A stretch of DNA of 64,000 bases from Sipunculus nudus (lineage: Eukaryota; Annelida; Sipuncula; Golfingiida; Sipunculidae). The position numbers were made by a program, and so were the translations under genes. Under the pieces are notes generated by a model, which was not told the origin of the DNA, ran no database searches, and was given only the letters and a program-made list of their open reading frames with translations. Below, in pieces: positions 11,221 through 24,587 of the stretch; positions within the stretch are counted from its first letter, which is position 1; each line of letters starts with the position of its first letter. The stretch is from positions 250,001 to 314,000 of the forward strand of contig CM049310.1 of NCBI GenBank assembly GCA_026874595.1, read 5' to 3'.

Positions 11221-12756
11221 GTTAGCGGCTCTGTTTAAACACATTTGCTTCTACGTTATCTCTTCAACTGTTACGGATCTCTTCTCTCATCAAGAATTGC
11301 GTTTCTATTTCATCGGATTCTGCACTTAAGTGTTATCATTATTGAATATCTTTGTTATCAAATTGTCATAAATATTCAATGGAATATCTTCATGATTTAA
11401 TTGTCATGATAATCACATTCCTTTCTTGTGTCCCTTATACCATGCAGAAACACATTACCAGGGCTGTCTTGGGCACAACAGCAGAAACGAAAGCCTTATC
11501 GGTCTACAAGAGTTGCAGACGGGCATTGACGTTCTCCTCACCAATACTTTATTATTCGTGTTTTAGTTACCCAAACCTCGTTTGTCATCGGGAACAACAT
11601 CCATTATTATTGGATTCCATGTTTCATTTTCTGATTACTGTAAGCATCACATGTAAAGACCAACTCTTTTGAAAGAATGCAAAAGCTCTTTAAAAGTACA
11701 TTAGACCCCATGAAATATACTTCATTTAATCCTAGCTTAGCGATCATTCTGCCCATCGGATTCCGCATTTGCGTGTTATGATTACTGATTTGCTTCATTA
11801 TTAAATTGTCATGAATATTCAAATTCCTTTCTTATGTCGCTTATACGATGCACAAACCCCTACCAAGTCTGTCGTGTGCACGATCAGTACAATCGAATGC
11901 CTGATCAGTTAAACTAGTTCTGTACAGGCATTGACGTTCTCCTCACCAATATATATAATCGTTTACTTTATTATTCGTGTTTTAGTTACTCAGACCTTGT
12001 TTTACGTCAGGAGAGGCACCACTTACTGTTGGATTCAATATTTGTGATTACTAAGTCAGCATCACATCTAAAGACAAAATCTTTTGAAACAATACCAAAG
12101 CTCTTTTAAAAACATCAGACCCCATGAAATGTTAATAATTTAAACCTAGCTTAGCGTAAATTCAGCCTGAAGATTTAAGATTCGAAGAAGCACCTCTGTA
12201 ATTCTAAATTGTACATGTATATGAATGACTGAATAACACAAGCTTTCTTTTTTTTCAAAGCGGCGACTGAGGCGTGGCTCTTTTCATTAGGTTCTTGCTT
12301 TTAAAATGACCATATCGCCCGATGGGTTTCTGTTTCCTAATGGCCAATGCTTCTGTCTCGCTAAGACATGAGAGAACGAGGTACTTTTGCGTGGGTGCAT
12401 ACATTTAACAAATGACCATATGGCCCAATAGGGTTGGTTCTCTTTTCTAATGTGCCATGTTTCTTTCACGCGTACACATGAATTTCAAAATTTCTTTGAA
12501 ACTGTATACTCAATCAATAAACTGATCCAATTTAAAGGGAGGCATATCAGACGAGCAGAAACAAAGAGTTCCTGATAATGTCATTTAGCTTGTCATGGGC
12601 ACGCAAAGAAAGGTTTGCTCGAACTGAGTCCCGAATGGCCGTTTCGTTTCAACTTACAATGGATATCGCACTCATGAATGCCACCTTGCAAGTGCACGTG
12701 AGAAAGGCATAATTGTGCTTTCGAACAGGTCAGGACCATTACGCTGCAGCGTCCAT

Positions 12757-12830
12757 GGCCGGTTAGCTCAGTTGGTTAGAGCGTCGTGCTGATAACGCGA
12801 AGGTCGCGGGTTCGACCCCCGTGCTGGCCA
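12757..12830 (+). tRNA. tRNA-Ile-GAT: tRNA-Ile(GAT)
   Basis: Identical to the copy at 1615; counterpart of 6067. Confidence 0.96.
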
Positions 12831-13362
12831 AGGAAACTTCTTTTGCTGGGATCTGTCAGACCGACGCATTGCACGGGTTTAATGTCAGCCGGAATTAATC
12901 GCTGGAACGAGGACCTTACACCAAGCCGTTCTTAGCGAGACCTTGACTTTTTCCATTTTCTCTCATGATTCGTCCGAAAGAAGGAAACCTTATTTAATTT
13001 ATTTACTTCTAGTAACACGCACTGCAACGGTCGACTGGGTGCTCTGTTATCCGTCCATAAAATGTGTGCAGATACACGTTTTTCTTTATGTCAAGATTTA
13101 ATTGGCTCGCATGCACTTATTAATTATCGTTCACAAGAGATGTAGTTTCGCAGTTGGGAAATTAGTTGTCATGAAATCCCCCAGTTGTCACTGCTGTCAA
13201 TGAGTGTGCACTCACCTGCTGATGCAACATATATGTGAACTGTATACAAATGAAGGGGCAAAATAAGCAATTAAACCCTGGTGATAGTATACACTGCATA
13301 CCACAGGCAGTACAGTAAAGGAACATACGAACCGGACTGCATACAGACCAATAAAAGGGAAT

Positions 13363-13446
13363 TGTCAGAAGTGGGATTCGAACCCACGCCTGGAGAACCA
13401 GACTGCGACCTGAACGCAGCGCCTTAGACCGCTCGGCCATCCTGAC
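13363..13446 (-). tRNA. tRNA-Leu-CAG: tRNA-Leu(CAG)
   Basis: Reference sequence. It is the intact counterpart of the mismatched gene at 6673, in an otherwise matching context (ACCGGACTG and AATAAAAGG upstream variants). Confidence 0.97.
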
Positions 13447-14994
13447 GTTAGCGGCTATGTTTAAACACATTTGCTTCTACGTTATCTCTTCAACTGTTAC
13501 GGATCTCTTCTCTCATCAAGAATTCTCATCAAGAATTGCGTTTCTATTTCATCGGATTCTGCAGTTGCGTGTTATCATTATTGAATATCTTTGTTATCAA
13601 ATTGTCATAAATATTCAATGGAATATCTTCATGATTTAATTTTCATGAAAATCACATTCCTTTCTTATGTCCCTTATACCATGCAGAAACACATTACCAG
13701 GGCTGTCTTGGGCACAACAGCAGAAACGAAAGCCTTATCGGTCTACAAGAGTTGCAGACGGGCATTGACGTTCTCCTCACCAATACTTTATTATTCGTGT
13801 TTTAGTTACCCAAACCTCGTTTGTCATCGGGAACAACATCAATTATTATTGGATTCCATGTTTCATTTTCTGATTACTGTAAGCATCACATGTAAAGACC
13901 AACTCTTTTGAAAGAATGCAAAAGCTCTTTAAAAGTAAATTAGACCCCATGAAATATATTTCATTTAATCCTAGCTTAGCGATCATTCTGCCCATCGGAT
14001 TCCGCATTTGCGTGTTATGATTACTGATTTGCTTCATTATTAAATTGTCATGAATATTCAAATTCCTTTCTTATGTCGCTTATACGATGCACAAACCCCT
14101 ACCAAGTCTGTCGTGTGCACGATCAGTACAATCGAATGCCTTATCAGTTAAACTAGTTCTGTACAGGCATTGACGTTCTCCTCACCAATATATATAATCG
14201 TTTACTTTATTATTCGTGTTTTAGTTACTCAGACCTTGTTTTACGTCAGGAGAGGCACCACTTACTGTTGGATTCAATATTTGTGATTACTAAGTCAGCA
14301 TCACATCTAAAGACAAAATCTTTTGAAACAATACCAAAGCTCTTTTAAAAACATCAGACCCCATGAAATGTTAATAATTTAAACCTAGCTTAGCGTAAAT
14401 TCAGCCTGAAGATTTAAGATTCGAAGAAGCACCTCTGTAATTCTAAATTGTACATGTATATGAATGACTGAATAACACAAGTTTTTTTTTTTTCAAAGCG
14501 GCGACTGAGGCGTGGCTCTTTTCATTAGGTTCTTGCTTTTAAAATGACCATATCGCCCGATGAGTTTCTGTTTCCTAATGGCCAATGCTTCTGTCTCGCT
14601 AAGACATGAGAGAACGAGGTACTTTTGCGTGGGTGCATACATTTAACAAATGACCATATGGCCCAATAGGGTTGGTTCTCTTTTCTAATGTGCCATGTTT
14701 CTTTCACGCGTACACATGAATTTTAAAATTTCTTTGAAACTGTATACTCAATCAATAAACTGATCCAATTTAAAGGGAGGCATATCAGACGAGCAGAAAC
14801 AAAGAGTTCCTGATAATGTCATTTAGCTTGTCATGGGCACGCAAAGAAAGGTTTGCTCGAACTGAGTCCCGAATGGCCGTTTCGTTTCAACTTACAATGG
14901 ATATCGCACTCATGAATGCCACCTTGCAAGTGCACGTGAGAAAGGCATAATTGTGCTTTCGAACAGGTCAGGACCATTACGCTGCAGCGTCCAT

Positions 14995-15068
14995 GGCCGG
15001 TTAGCTCAGTTGGTTAGAGCGTCGTGCTGATAACGCGAAGGTCGCGGGTTCGACCCCCGTGCTGGCCA
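14995..15068 (+). tRNA. tRNA-Ile-GAT: tRNA-Ile(GAT)
   Basis: Identical to the copy at 1615. The trailer has GAAATTTC instead of GAAACTTC (15075), one of the few differences from its counterpart at 8305. Confidence 0.96.
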
Positions 15069-15600
15069 AGGAAATTTCTTTTGCTGGGATCTGTCAGACC
15101 GACGCATTGCACGGGTTTAATGTCAGCCGGAATTAATCGCTGGAACGAGGACCTTACACCAAGCCGTTCTTAGCGAGACCTTGACTTTTTCCATTTTCTC
15201 TCATGATTCGTCCGAAAGAAGGAAACCTTATTCAATTTATTTACTTCTAGTAACACGCACTGCAACGGTCGACTGGGTGCTCTGTTATCCGTCCATAAAC
15301 TGTGTGCAGAAACACGTTTTTCTTTATGTCAAGATTTAATTGGCTCGCATGCATTTATTAATTATCTTTCACAAGAGATGTAGTTTCGCAGTTGGGAAAT
15401 TAGTTGTCATGAAATCCACCAGTTGTCACTGCAGTCAATGAGTGTGCACTCACCTGCTGATGCAACATATATGTGAACTGTATACAAATGAAGGGGCAAA
15501 ATAAGCAATTAAACCCTGGTGATAGTATACACTGCATACCACAGGCAGTACAGTAAAGGAACATACGAAGCGGACTGCATACAGACCAACAAAAGGGAAT

Positions 15601-15684
15601 TGTCAGAAGTGGGATTCGAACCCACGCCTGGAGAACCAGACTGCGACCTGAACGCAGCGCCTTAGACCGCTCGGCCATCCTGAC
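15601..15684 (-). tRNA. tRNA-Leu-CAG: tRNA-Leu(CAG)
   Basis: Reference sequence. It opens a monomer of 2225 bp with a one-base deletion near 15780. Confidence 0.97.
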
Positions 15685-17219
15685 GTTAGCGGCTATGTTT
15701 AAACACATTTGCTTCTACGTTATCTCTTCATCTGTTACGGATCTCTTCTCTCATCAAGAATTGCGTTTCTATTTCATCGATTCTGCACTTAAGTGTTATC
15801 ATTATTGAATATCTTTGTTATCAAATTGTCATAAATATTCAATGGAATATCTTCATGATTTAATTTTCATGATAATCACATTCCTTTCTTGTGTCCCTTA
15901 TACCATGCAGAAACACATTACCAGGGCTGTCTTGGGCACAACAGCAGAAACGAAAGCCTTATCGGTCTACAAGAGTTGCAGACGGGCATTGACGTTCTCC
16001 TCACCAATACTTTATTATTCGTGTTTTAGTTACCCAAACCTCGTTTGTCATCGGGAACAACATCCATTATTATTGGATTCCATGTTTCATTTTCTGATTA
16101 CTGTAAGCATCACATGTAAAGACCAACTCTTTTGAAAGAATGCAAAAGCTCTTTAAAAGTAAATTAGACCCCATGAAATATACTTCATTTAATCCTAGCT
16201 TAGCGATCATTCTGCCCATCGGATTCCGCATTTGCGTGTTATGATTACTGATTTGCTTCATTATTAAATTGTCATGAATATTCAAATTCCTTTCTTATGT
16301 CGCTTATACGATGCACAAACCCCTACCAAGTCTGTCGTGTGCACGATCAGTACAATCGAATGCCTTATCAGTTAAACTAGTTCTGTACAGGCATTGACGT
16401 TCTCCTCACCAATATATATAATCGTTTACTTTATTATTCGTGTTTTAGTTACTCAGACCTTGTTTTACGTCAGGAGAGGCACCACTTACTGTTGGATTCA
16501 ATATTTGTGATTACTAAGTCAGCATCACATCTAAAGACAAAATCTTTTGAAACAATACCAAAGCTCTTTTAAAAACATCAGACCCCATGAAATGTTAATA
16601 ATTTAAACCTAGCTTAGCGTAAATTCAGCCTGAAGATTTAAGATTCGAAGAAGCACCTCTGTAATTCTAAATTGTACATGTATATGAATGACTGAATAAC
16701 ACAAGTTTTCTTTTTTTTCAAAGCGGCGACTGAGGCGTGGCTCTTTTCATTAGGTTCTTGCTTTTAAAATGACCATATCGCCCGATGGGTTTCTGTTTCC
16801 TAATGGCCAATGCTTCTGTCTCGCTAAGACATGAGAGAACGAGGTACTTTTGCGTGGGTGCATACATTTAACAAATGACCATATGGCCCAATAGGGTTGG
16901 TTCTCTTTTCTAATGTGCCATGTTTCTTTCACGCGTACACATGAATTTCAAAATTTCTTTGAAACTGTATACTCAATCAATAAACTGATCCAATTTAAAG
17001 GGAGGCATATCAGACGAGCAGAAACAAAGAGTTCCTGATAATGTCATTTAGCTTGTCATGGGCACGCAAAGAAAGGTTTGCTCGAACTGAGTCCCGAATG
17101 GCCGTTTCGTTACAACTTACAATGGATATCGCACTCATGAATGCCACCTTGCAAGTGCACGTGAGAAAGGCATAATTGTGCTTTCGAACAGGTCAGGACC
17201 ATTACGCTGCAGCGTCTAT

Positions 17220-17293
17220 GGCCGGTTAGCTCAGTTGGTTAGAGCGTCGTGCTGATAACGCGAAGGTCGCGGGTTCGACCCCCGTGCTGGCCA
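17220..17293 (+). tRNA. tRNA-Ile-GAT: tRNA-Ile(GAT)
   Basis: Gene body identical to the copy at 1615. The leader reads GCGTCTAT instead of GCGTCCAT. Confidence 0.96.
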
Positions 17294-17825
17294 AGGAAAC
17301 TTCTTTTGCTGGGATCTGTCAGACCGACGCATTGCACGGGTTTAATGTCAGCCGGAATTAATCGCTGGAACGAGGACCTTACACCAAGCCGTTCTTAGCG
17401 AGACCTTGACTTTTTCCATTTTCTCTCATGATTCGTCCGAAAGAAGGAAACCTTATTTAATTTATTTACTTCTAGTAACACGCACTGCAACGGTCGACTG
17501 GGTGCTCTGTTATCCGTCCATAAACTGTGTGCAGATACACGTTTTTCTTTATGTCAAGATTTAATTGGCTCGCATGCATTTATTAATTATCTTTCACAAG
17601 AGATGTAGTTTCGCAGTTGGGAAATTAGTTGTCATGAAATCCACCAGTTGTCACTGCAGTCAATGAGTGTGCACTCACCTGCTGATGCAACATATATGTG
17701 AACTGTATACAAATGAAGGGGCAAAATAAGCAATTAAACCCTGGTGATAGTATACACTGCATACCACAGGCAGTACAGTAAAGGAACATACGAAGCGGAC
17801 TGCATACATACCAACAAAAGGGAAT

Positions 17826-17909
17826 TGTCAGAAGTGGGATTCGAACCCACGCCTGGAGAACCAGACTGCGACCTGAACGCAGCGCCTTAGACCGCTCGGC
17901 CATCCTGAC
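17826..17909 (-). tRNA. tRNA-Leu-CAG: tRNA-Leu(CAG)
   Basis: Reference sequence. The left flank has CATACATACC instead of CATACAGACC, shared with the next copy and with the class-3 monomers. Confidence 0.97.
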
Positions 17910-19445
17910 GTTAGCGGCTATGTTTAAACACATTTGCTTCTACGTTATCTCTTCATCTGTTACGGATCTCTTCTCTCATCAAGAATTGCGTTTCTATTTC
18001 ATCGGATTCTGCACTTAAGTGTTATCATTATTGAATATCTTTGTTATCAAATTGTCATAAATATTCAATGGAATATCTTCATGATTTAATTGTCATGATA
18101 ATCACATTCCTTTCTTGTGTCCCTTATACCATGCAGAAACACATTACCAGGGCTGTCTTGGGCACAACAGCAGAAACGAAAGCCTTATCGGTCTACAAGA
18201 GTTGCAGACGGGCATTGACGTTCTCCTCACCAATACTTTATTATTCGTGTTTTAGTTACCCAAACCTCGTTTGTCATCGGGAACAACATCCATTATTATT
18301 GGATTCCATGTTTCATTTTCTGATTACTGTAAGCATCACATGTAAAGACCAACTCTTTTGAAAGAATGCAAAAGCTCTTTAAAAGTAAATTAGACCCCAT
18401 GAAATATACTTCATTTAATCCTAGCTTAGCGATCATTCTGCCCATCGGATTCCGCATTTGCGTGTTATGATTACTGATTTGCTTCATTATTAAATTGTCA
18501 TGAATATTCAAATTCCTTTCTTATGTCGCTTATACGATGCACAAACCCCTACCAAGTCTGTCGTGTGCACGATCAGTACAATCGAATGCCTTATCAGTTA
18601 AACTAGTTCTGTACAGGCATTGACGTTCTCCTCACCAATATATATAATCGTTTACTTTATTATTCGTGTTTTAGTTACTCAGACCTTGTTTTACGTCAGG
18701 AGAGGCACCACTTACTGTTGGATTCAATATTTGTGATTACTAAGTCAGCATCACATCTAAAGACAAAATCTTTTGAAACAATACCAAAGCTCTTTTAAAA
18801 ACATCAGACCCCATGAAATGTTAATAATTTAAACCTAGCTTAGCGTAAATTCAGCCTGAAGATTTAAGATTCGAAGAAGCACCTCTGTAATTCTAAATTG
18901 TACATGTATATGAATGACTGAATAACACAAGTTTTCTTTTTTTTCAAAGCGGCGACTGAGGCGTGGCTCTTTTCATTAGGTTCTTGCTTTTAAAATGACC
19001 ATATCGCCCGATGGGTTTCTGTTTCCTAATGGCCAATGCTTCTGTCTCGCTAAGACATGAGAGAACGAGGTACTTTTGCGTGGGTGCATACATTTAACAA
19101 ATGACCATATGGCCCAATAGGGTTGGTTCTCTTTTCTAATGTGCCATGTTTCTTTCACGCGTACACATGAATTTCAAAATTTCTTTGAAACTGTATACTC
19201 AATCAATAAACTGATCCAATTTAAAGGGAGGCATATCAGACGAGCAGAAACAAAGAGTTCCTGATAATGTCATTTAGCTTGTCATGGGCACGCAAAGAAA
19301 GGTTTGCTCGAACTGAGTCCCGAATGGCCGTTTCGTTTCAACTTACAATGGATATCGCACTCATGAATGCCACCTTGCAAGTGCACGTGAGAAAGGCATA
19401 ATTGTGCTTTCGAACAGGTCAGGACCATTACGCTGCAGCGTCCAT

Positions 19446-19519
19446 GGCCGGTTAGCTCAGTTGGTTAGAGCGTCGTGCTGATAACGCGAAGGTCGCGGGT
19501 TCGACCCCCGTGCTGGCCA
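19446..19519 (+). tRNA. tRNA-Ile-GAT: tRNA-Ile(GAT)
   Basis: Identical to the copy at 1615, with the standard leader. Confidence 0.96.
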
Positions 19520-20051
19520 AGGAAACTTCTTTTGCTGGGATCTGTCAGACCGACGCATTGCACGGGTTTAATGTCAGCCGGAATTAATCGCTGGAACGAG
19601 GACCTTACACCAAGCCGTTCTTAGCGAGACCTTGACTTTTTCCATTTTCTCTCATGATTCGTCCGAAAGAAGGAAACCTTATTTAATTTATTTACTTCTA
19701 GTAACACGCACTGCAACGGTCGACTGGGTGCTCTGTTATCCGTCCATAAACTGTGTGCAGATACACGTTTTTCTTTATGTCAAGATTTAATTGGCTCGCA
19801 TGCATTTATTAATTATCTTTCACAAGAGATGTAGTTTCGCAGTTGGGAAATTAGTTGTCATGAAATCCACCAGTTGTCACTGCAGTCAATGAGTGTGCAC
19901 TCACCTGCTGATGCAACATATATGTGAACTGTATACAAATGAAGGGGCAAAATAAGCAATTAAACCCTGGTGATAGTATACACTGCATACCACAGGCAGT
20001 ACAGTAAAGGAACATACGAAGCGGACTGCATACATACCAACAAAAGGGAAT

Positions 20052-20135
20052 TGTCAGAAGTGGGATTCGAACCCACGCCTGGAGAACCAGACTGCGACCT
20101 GAACGCAGCGCCTTAGACCGCTCGGCCATCCTGAC
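20052..20135 (-). tRNA. tRNA-Leu-CAG: tRNA-Leu(CAG)
   Basis: Reference sequence, with the same CATACATACC flank as the copy at 17826. These two monomers are a near-identical pair. Confidence 0.97.
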
Positions 20136-21671
20136 GTTAGCGGCTATGTTTAAACACATTTGCTTCTACGTTATCTCTTCATCTGTTACGGATCTCTTCT
20201 CTCATCAAGAATTGCGTTTCTATTTCATCGGATTCTGCACTTAAGTGTTATCATTATTGAATATCTTTGTTATCAAATTGTCATAAATATTCAATGGAAT
20301 ATCTTCATGATTTAATTGTCATGATAATCACATTCCTTTCTTGTGTCCCTTATACCATGCAGAAACACATTACCAGGGCTGTCTTGGGCACAACAGCAGA
20401 AACGAAAGCCTTATCGGTCTACAAGAGTTGCAGACGGGCATTGACGTTCTCCTCACCAATACTTTATTATTCGTGTTTTAGTTACCCAAACCTCGTTTGT
20501 CATCGGGAACAACATCCATTATTATTGGATTCCATGTTTCATTTTCTGATTACTGTAAGCATCACATGTAAAGACCAACTCTTTTGAAAGAATGCAAAAG
20601 CTCTTTAAAAGTAAATTAGACCCCATGAAATATACTTCATTTAATCCTAGCTTAGCGATCATTCTGCCCATCGGATTCCGCATTTGCGTGTTATGATTAC
20701 TGATTTGCTTCATTATTAAATTGTCATGAATATTCAAATTCCTTTCTTATGTCGCTTATACGATGCACAAACCCCTACCAAGTCTGTCGTGTGCACGATC
20801 AGTACAATCGAATGCCTTATCAGTTAAACTAGTTCTGTACAGGCATTGACGTTCTCCTCACCAATATATATAATCGTTTACTTTATTATTCGTGTTTTAG
20901 TTACTCAGACCTTGTTTTACGTCAGGAGAGGCACCACTTACTGTTGGATTCAATATTTGTGATTACTAAGTCAGCATCACATCTAAAGACAAAATCTTTT
21001 GAAACAATACCAAAGCTCTTTTAAAAACATCAGACCCCATGAAATGTTAATAATTTAAACCTAGCTTAGCGTAAATTCAGCCTGAAGATTTAAGATTCGA
21101 AGAAGCACCTCTGTAATTCTAAATTGTACATGTATATGAATGACTGAATAACACAAGTTTTCTTTTTTTTCAAAGCGGCGACTGAGGCGTGGCTCTTTTC
21201 ATTAGGTTCTTGCTTTTAAAATGACCATATCGCCCGATGGGTTTCTGTTTCCTAATGGCCAATGCTTCTGTCTCGCTAAGACATGAGAGAACGAGGTACT
21301 TTTGCGTGGGTGCATACATTTAACAAATGACCATATGGCCCAATAGGGTTGGTTCTCTTTTCTAATGTGCCATGTTTCTTTCACGCGTACACATGAATTT
21401 CAAAATTTCTTTGAAACTGTATACTCAATCAATAAACTGATCCAATTTAAAGGGAAGCATATCAGACGAGCAGAAACAAAGAGTTCCTGATAATGTCATT
21501 TAGCTTGTCATGGGCACGCAAAGAAAGGTTTGCTCGAACTGAGTCCCGAATGGCCGTTTCGTTTCAACTTACAATGGATATCGCACTCATGAATGCCACC
21601 TTGCAAGTGCACGTGAGAAAGGCATAATTGTGCTTTCGAACAGGTCAGGACCATTACGCTGCAGCGTCCAT

Positions 21672-21745
21672 GGCCGGTTAGCTCAGTTGGTTAGAGCGTC
21701 GTGCTGATAACGCGAAGGTCGCGGGTTCGACCCCCGTGCTGGCCA
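21672..21745 (+). tRNA. tRNA-Ile-GAT: tRNA-Ile(GAT)
   Basis: Identical to the copy at 1615. Confidence 0.96.
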
Positions 21746-22277
21746 AGGAAACTTCTTTTGCTGGGATCTGTCAGACCGACGCATTGCACGGGTTTAATGT
21801 CAGCCGGAATTAATCGCTGGAACGAGGACCTTACACCAAGCCGTTCTTAGCGAGACCTTGACTTTTTCCATTTTCTCTCATGATTCGTCCGAAAGAAGGA
21901 AACCTTATTTAATTTATTTACTTCTAGTAACACGCACTGCAACGGTCGACTGGGTGCTCTGTTATCCGTCCATAAACTGTGTGCAGATACACGTTTTTCT
22001 TTATGTCAAGATTTAATTGGCTCGCATGCATTTATTAATTATCTTTCACAAGAGATGTAGTTTCGCAGTTGGGAAATTAGTTGTCATGAAATCCACCAGT
22101 TGTCACTGCAGTCAATGAGTGTGCACTCACCTGCTGATGCAACATATATGTGAACTGTATACAAATGAAGGGGCAAAATAAGCAATTAAACCCTGGTGAT
22201 AGTATACACTGCATACCACAGGCAGTACAGTAAAGGAACATACGAAGCGGACTGCATACAGACCAACAAAAGGGAAT

Positions 22278-22361
22278 TGTCAGAAGTGGGATTCGAACCC
22301 ACGCCTGGAGAACCAGACTGCGACCTGAACGCAGCGCCTTAGACCGCTCGGCCATCCTGAC
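22278..22361 (-). tRNA. tRNA-Leu-CAG: tRNA-Leu(CAG)
   Basis: Reference sequence, with the GGCTCTGTTTAAAC flank also seen at 2305 and 4531. Confidence 0.97.
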
Positions 22362-23897
22362 GTTAGCGGCTCTGTTTAAACACATTTGCTTCTACGTTTT
22401 CTCTTCAACTGTTACGGATCTCTTCTCTCATCAAGAATTGCGTTTCTATTTCATCGGATTCTGCACTTAAGTGTTATCATTATTGAATATCTTTGTTATC
22501 AAATTGTCATAAATATTCAATGGAATATCTTCATGATTTAATTGTCATGATAATCACATTCCTTTCTTGTGTCCCTTATACCATGCAGAAACACATTACC
22601 AGGGCTGTCTTGGGCACAACAGCAGAAACGAAAGCCTTATCGGTCTACAAGAGTTGCAGACGGGCATTGACGTTCTCCTCACCAATACTTTATTATTCGT
22701 GTTTTAGTTACCCAAACCTCGTTTGTCATCGGGAACAACATCCATTATTATTGGATTCCATGTTTCATTTTCTGATTACTGTAAGCATCACATGTAAAGA
22801 CCAACTCTTTTGAAAGAATGCAAAAGCTCTTAAAAAGTACATTAGACCCCATGAAATATACTTCATTTAATCCTAGCTTAGCGATCATTCTGCCCATCGG
22901 ATTCCGCATTTGCGTGTTATGATTACTGATTTGCTTCATTATTAAATTGTCATGAATATTCAAATTCCTTTCTTATGTCGCTTATACGATGCACAAACCC
23001 CTACCAAGTCTGTCGTGTGCACGATCAGTACAATCGAATGCCTTATCAGTTAAACTAGTTCTGTACAGGCATTGACGTTCTCCTCACCAATATATATAAT
23101 CGTTTACTTTATTATTCGTGTTTTAGTTACTCAGACCTTGTTTTACGTCAGGAGAGGCACCACTTACTGTTGGATTCAATATTTGTGATTACTAAGTCAG
23201 CATCACATCTAAAGACAAAATCTTTTGAAACAATACCAAAGCTCTTTTAAAAACATCAGACCCCATGAAATGTTAATAATTTAAACCTAGCTTAGCGTAA
23301 ATTCAGCCTGAAGATTTAAGATTCGAAGAAGCACCTCTGTAATTCTAAATTGTACATGTATATGAATGACTGAATAACACAAGTTTTCTTTTTTTTCAAA
23401 GCGGCGACTGAGGCGTGGCTCTTTTCATTAGGTTCTTGCTTTTAAAATGACCATATCGCCCGATGGGTTTCTGTTTCCTAATGGCCAATGCTTCTGTCTC
23501 GCTAAGACATGAGAGAACGAGGTACTTTTGCGTGGGTGCATACATTTAACAAATGACCATATGGCCCAATAGGGTTGGTTCTCTTTTCTAATGTGCCATG
23601 TTTCTTTCACGCGTACACATGAATTTCAAAATTTCTTTGAAACTGTATACTCAATCAATAAACTGATCCAATTTAAAGGGAGGCATATCAGACGAGCAGA
23701 AACAAAGAGTTCCTGATAATGTCATTTAGCTTGTCATGGGCACGCAAAGAAAGGTTTGCTCGAACTGAGTCCCGAATGGCCGTTTCGTTTCAACTTACAA
23801 TGGATATCGCACTCATGAATGCCACCTTGCAAGTGCACGTGAGAAAGGCATAATTGTGCTTTCGAACAGGTCAGGACCATTACGCTGCAGCGTCCAT

Positions 23898-23971
23898 GGC
23901 CGGTTAGCTCAGTTGGTTAGAGCGTCGTGCTGATAACGCGAAGGTCGCGGGTTCGACCCCCGTGCTGGCCA
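23898..23971 (+). tRNA. tRNA-Ile-GAT: tRNA-Ile(GAT), last intact copy
   Basis: Identical to the copy at 1615. Every Ile copy to the right is decayed or deleted. Downstream variant AATTAATGGC (for AATTAATCGC) is private to this monomer. Confidence 0.96.
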
Positions 23972-24503
23972 AGGAAACTTCTTTTGCTGGGATCTGTCAG
24001 ACCGACGCATTGCACGGGTTTAATGTCAGCCGGAATTAATGGCTGGAACGAGGACCTTACACCAAGCCGTTCTTAGCGAGACCTTGACTTTTTCCATTTT
24101 CTCTCATGATTCGTCCGATAGAAGGAAACCTTATTTAATTTATTTACTTCTAGTAACACGCACTGCAACGGTCGACTGGGTGCTCTGTTATCCGTCCATA
24201 AACTGTGTGCAGATACACGTTTTTCTTTATGTCAAGATTTAATTGGCTCGCATGCACTTATTAATTATCGTTCACAAGAGATGTAGTTTCGCAGTTGGGA
24301 AATTAGTTGTCATGAAATCCCCCAGTTGTCACTGCTGTCAATGAATGTGCACTCACCTGCTGATGTAACATATATGTGAACTGTATACAAATGAAGGGGC
24401 AAAATAAGCAATTAAACCCTGGTGATAGTATACACTGCATACCACAGGCAGTACAGTAAAGGAACATACGAACCGGACTGCATACAGACCAATAAAAGGG
24501 AAT

Positions 24504-24587
24504 TGTCAGAAGTGGGATTCGAACCCACGCCTGGAGAACCAGACTGCGACCTGAACGCAGCGCCTTAGACCGCTCGGCCATCCTGAC
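24504..24587 (-). tRNA. tRNA-Leu-CAG: tRNA-Leu(CAG), last copy of the class-1 region
   Basis: Reference sequence. The monomer to its right switches from class 1 to class 2 within its first 500 bp. The next tRNA-Leu (26713) is decayed. Confidence 0.97.

Larger units (their letters stand above)
9101..15790. repeat. Higher-order repeat, copy 2 (three monomers, 6690 bp)
   Basis: Second copy of the three-monomer block, offset by 6690 bp from copy 1. Its tRNA-Leu at 13363 is intact where the equivalent copy-1 gene at 6673 carries an anticodon-stem change. A one-base deletion at about 15780 (CATCGATTC for CATCGGATTC) marks roughly where the identity ends. Confidence 0.86.
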
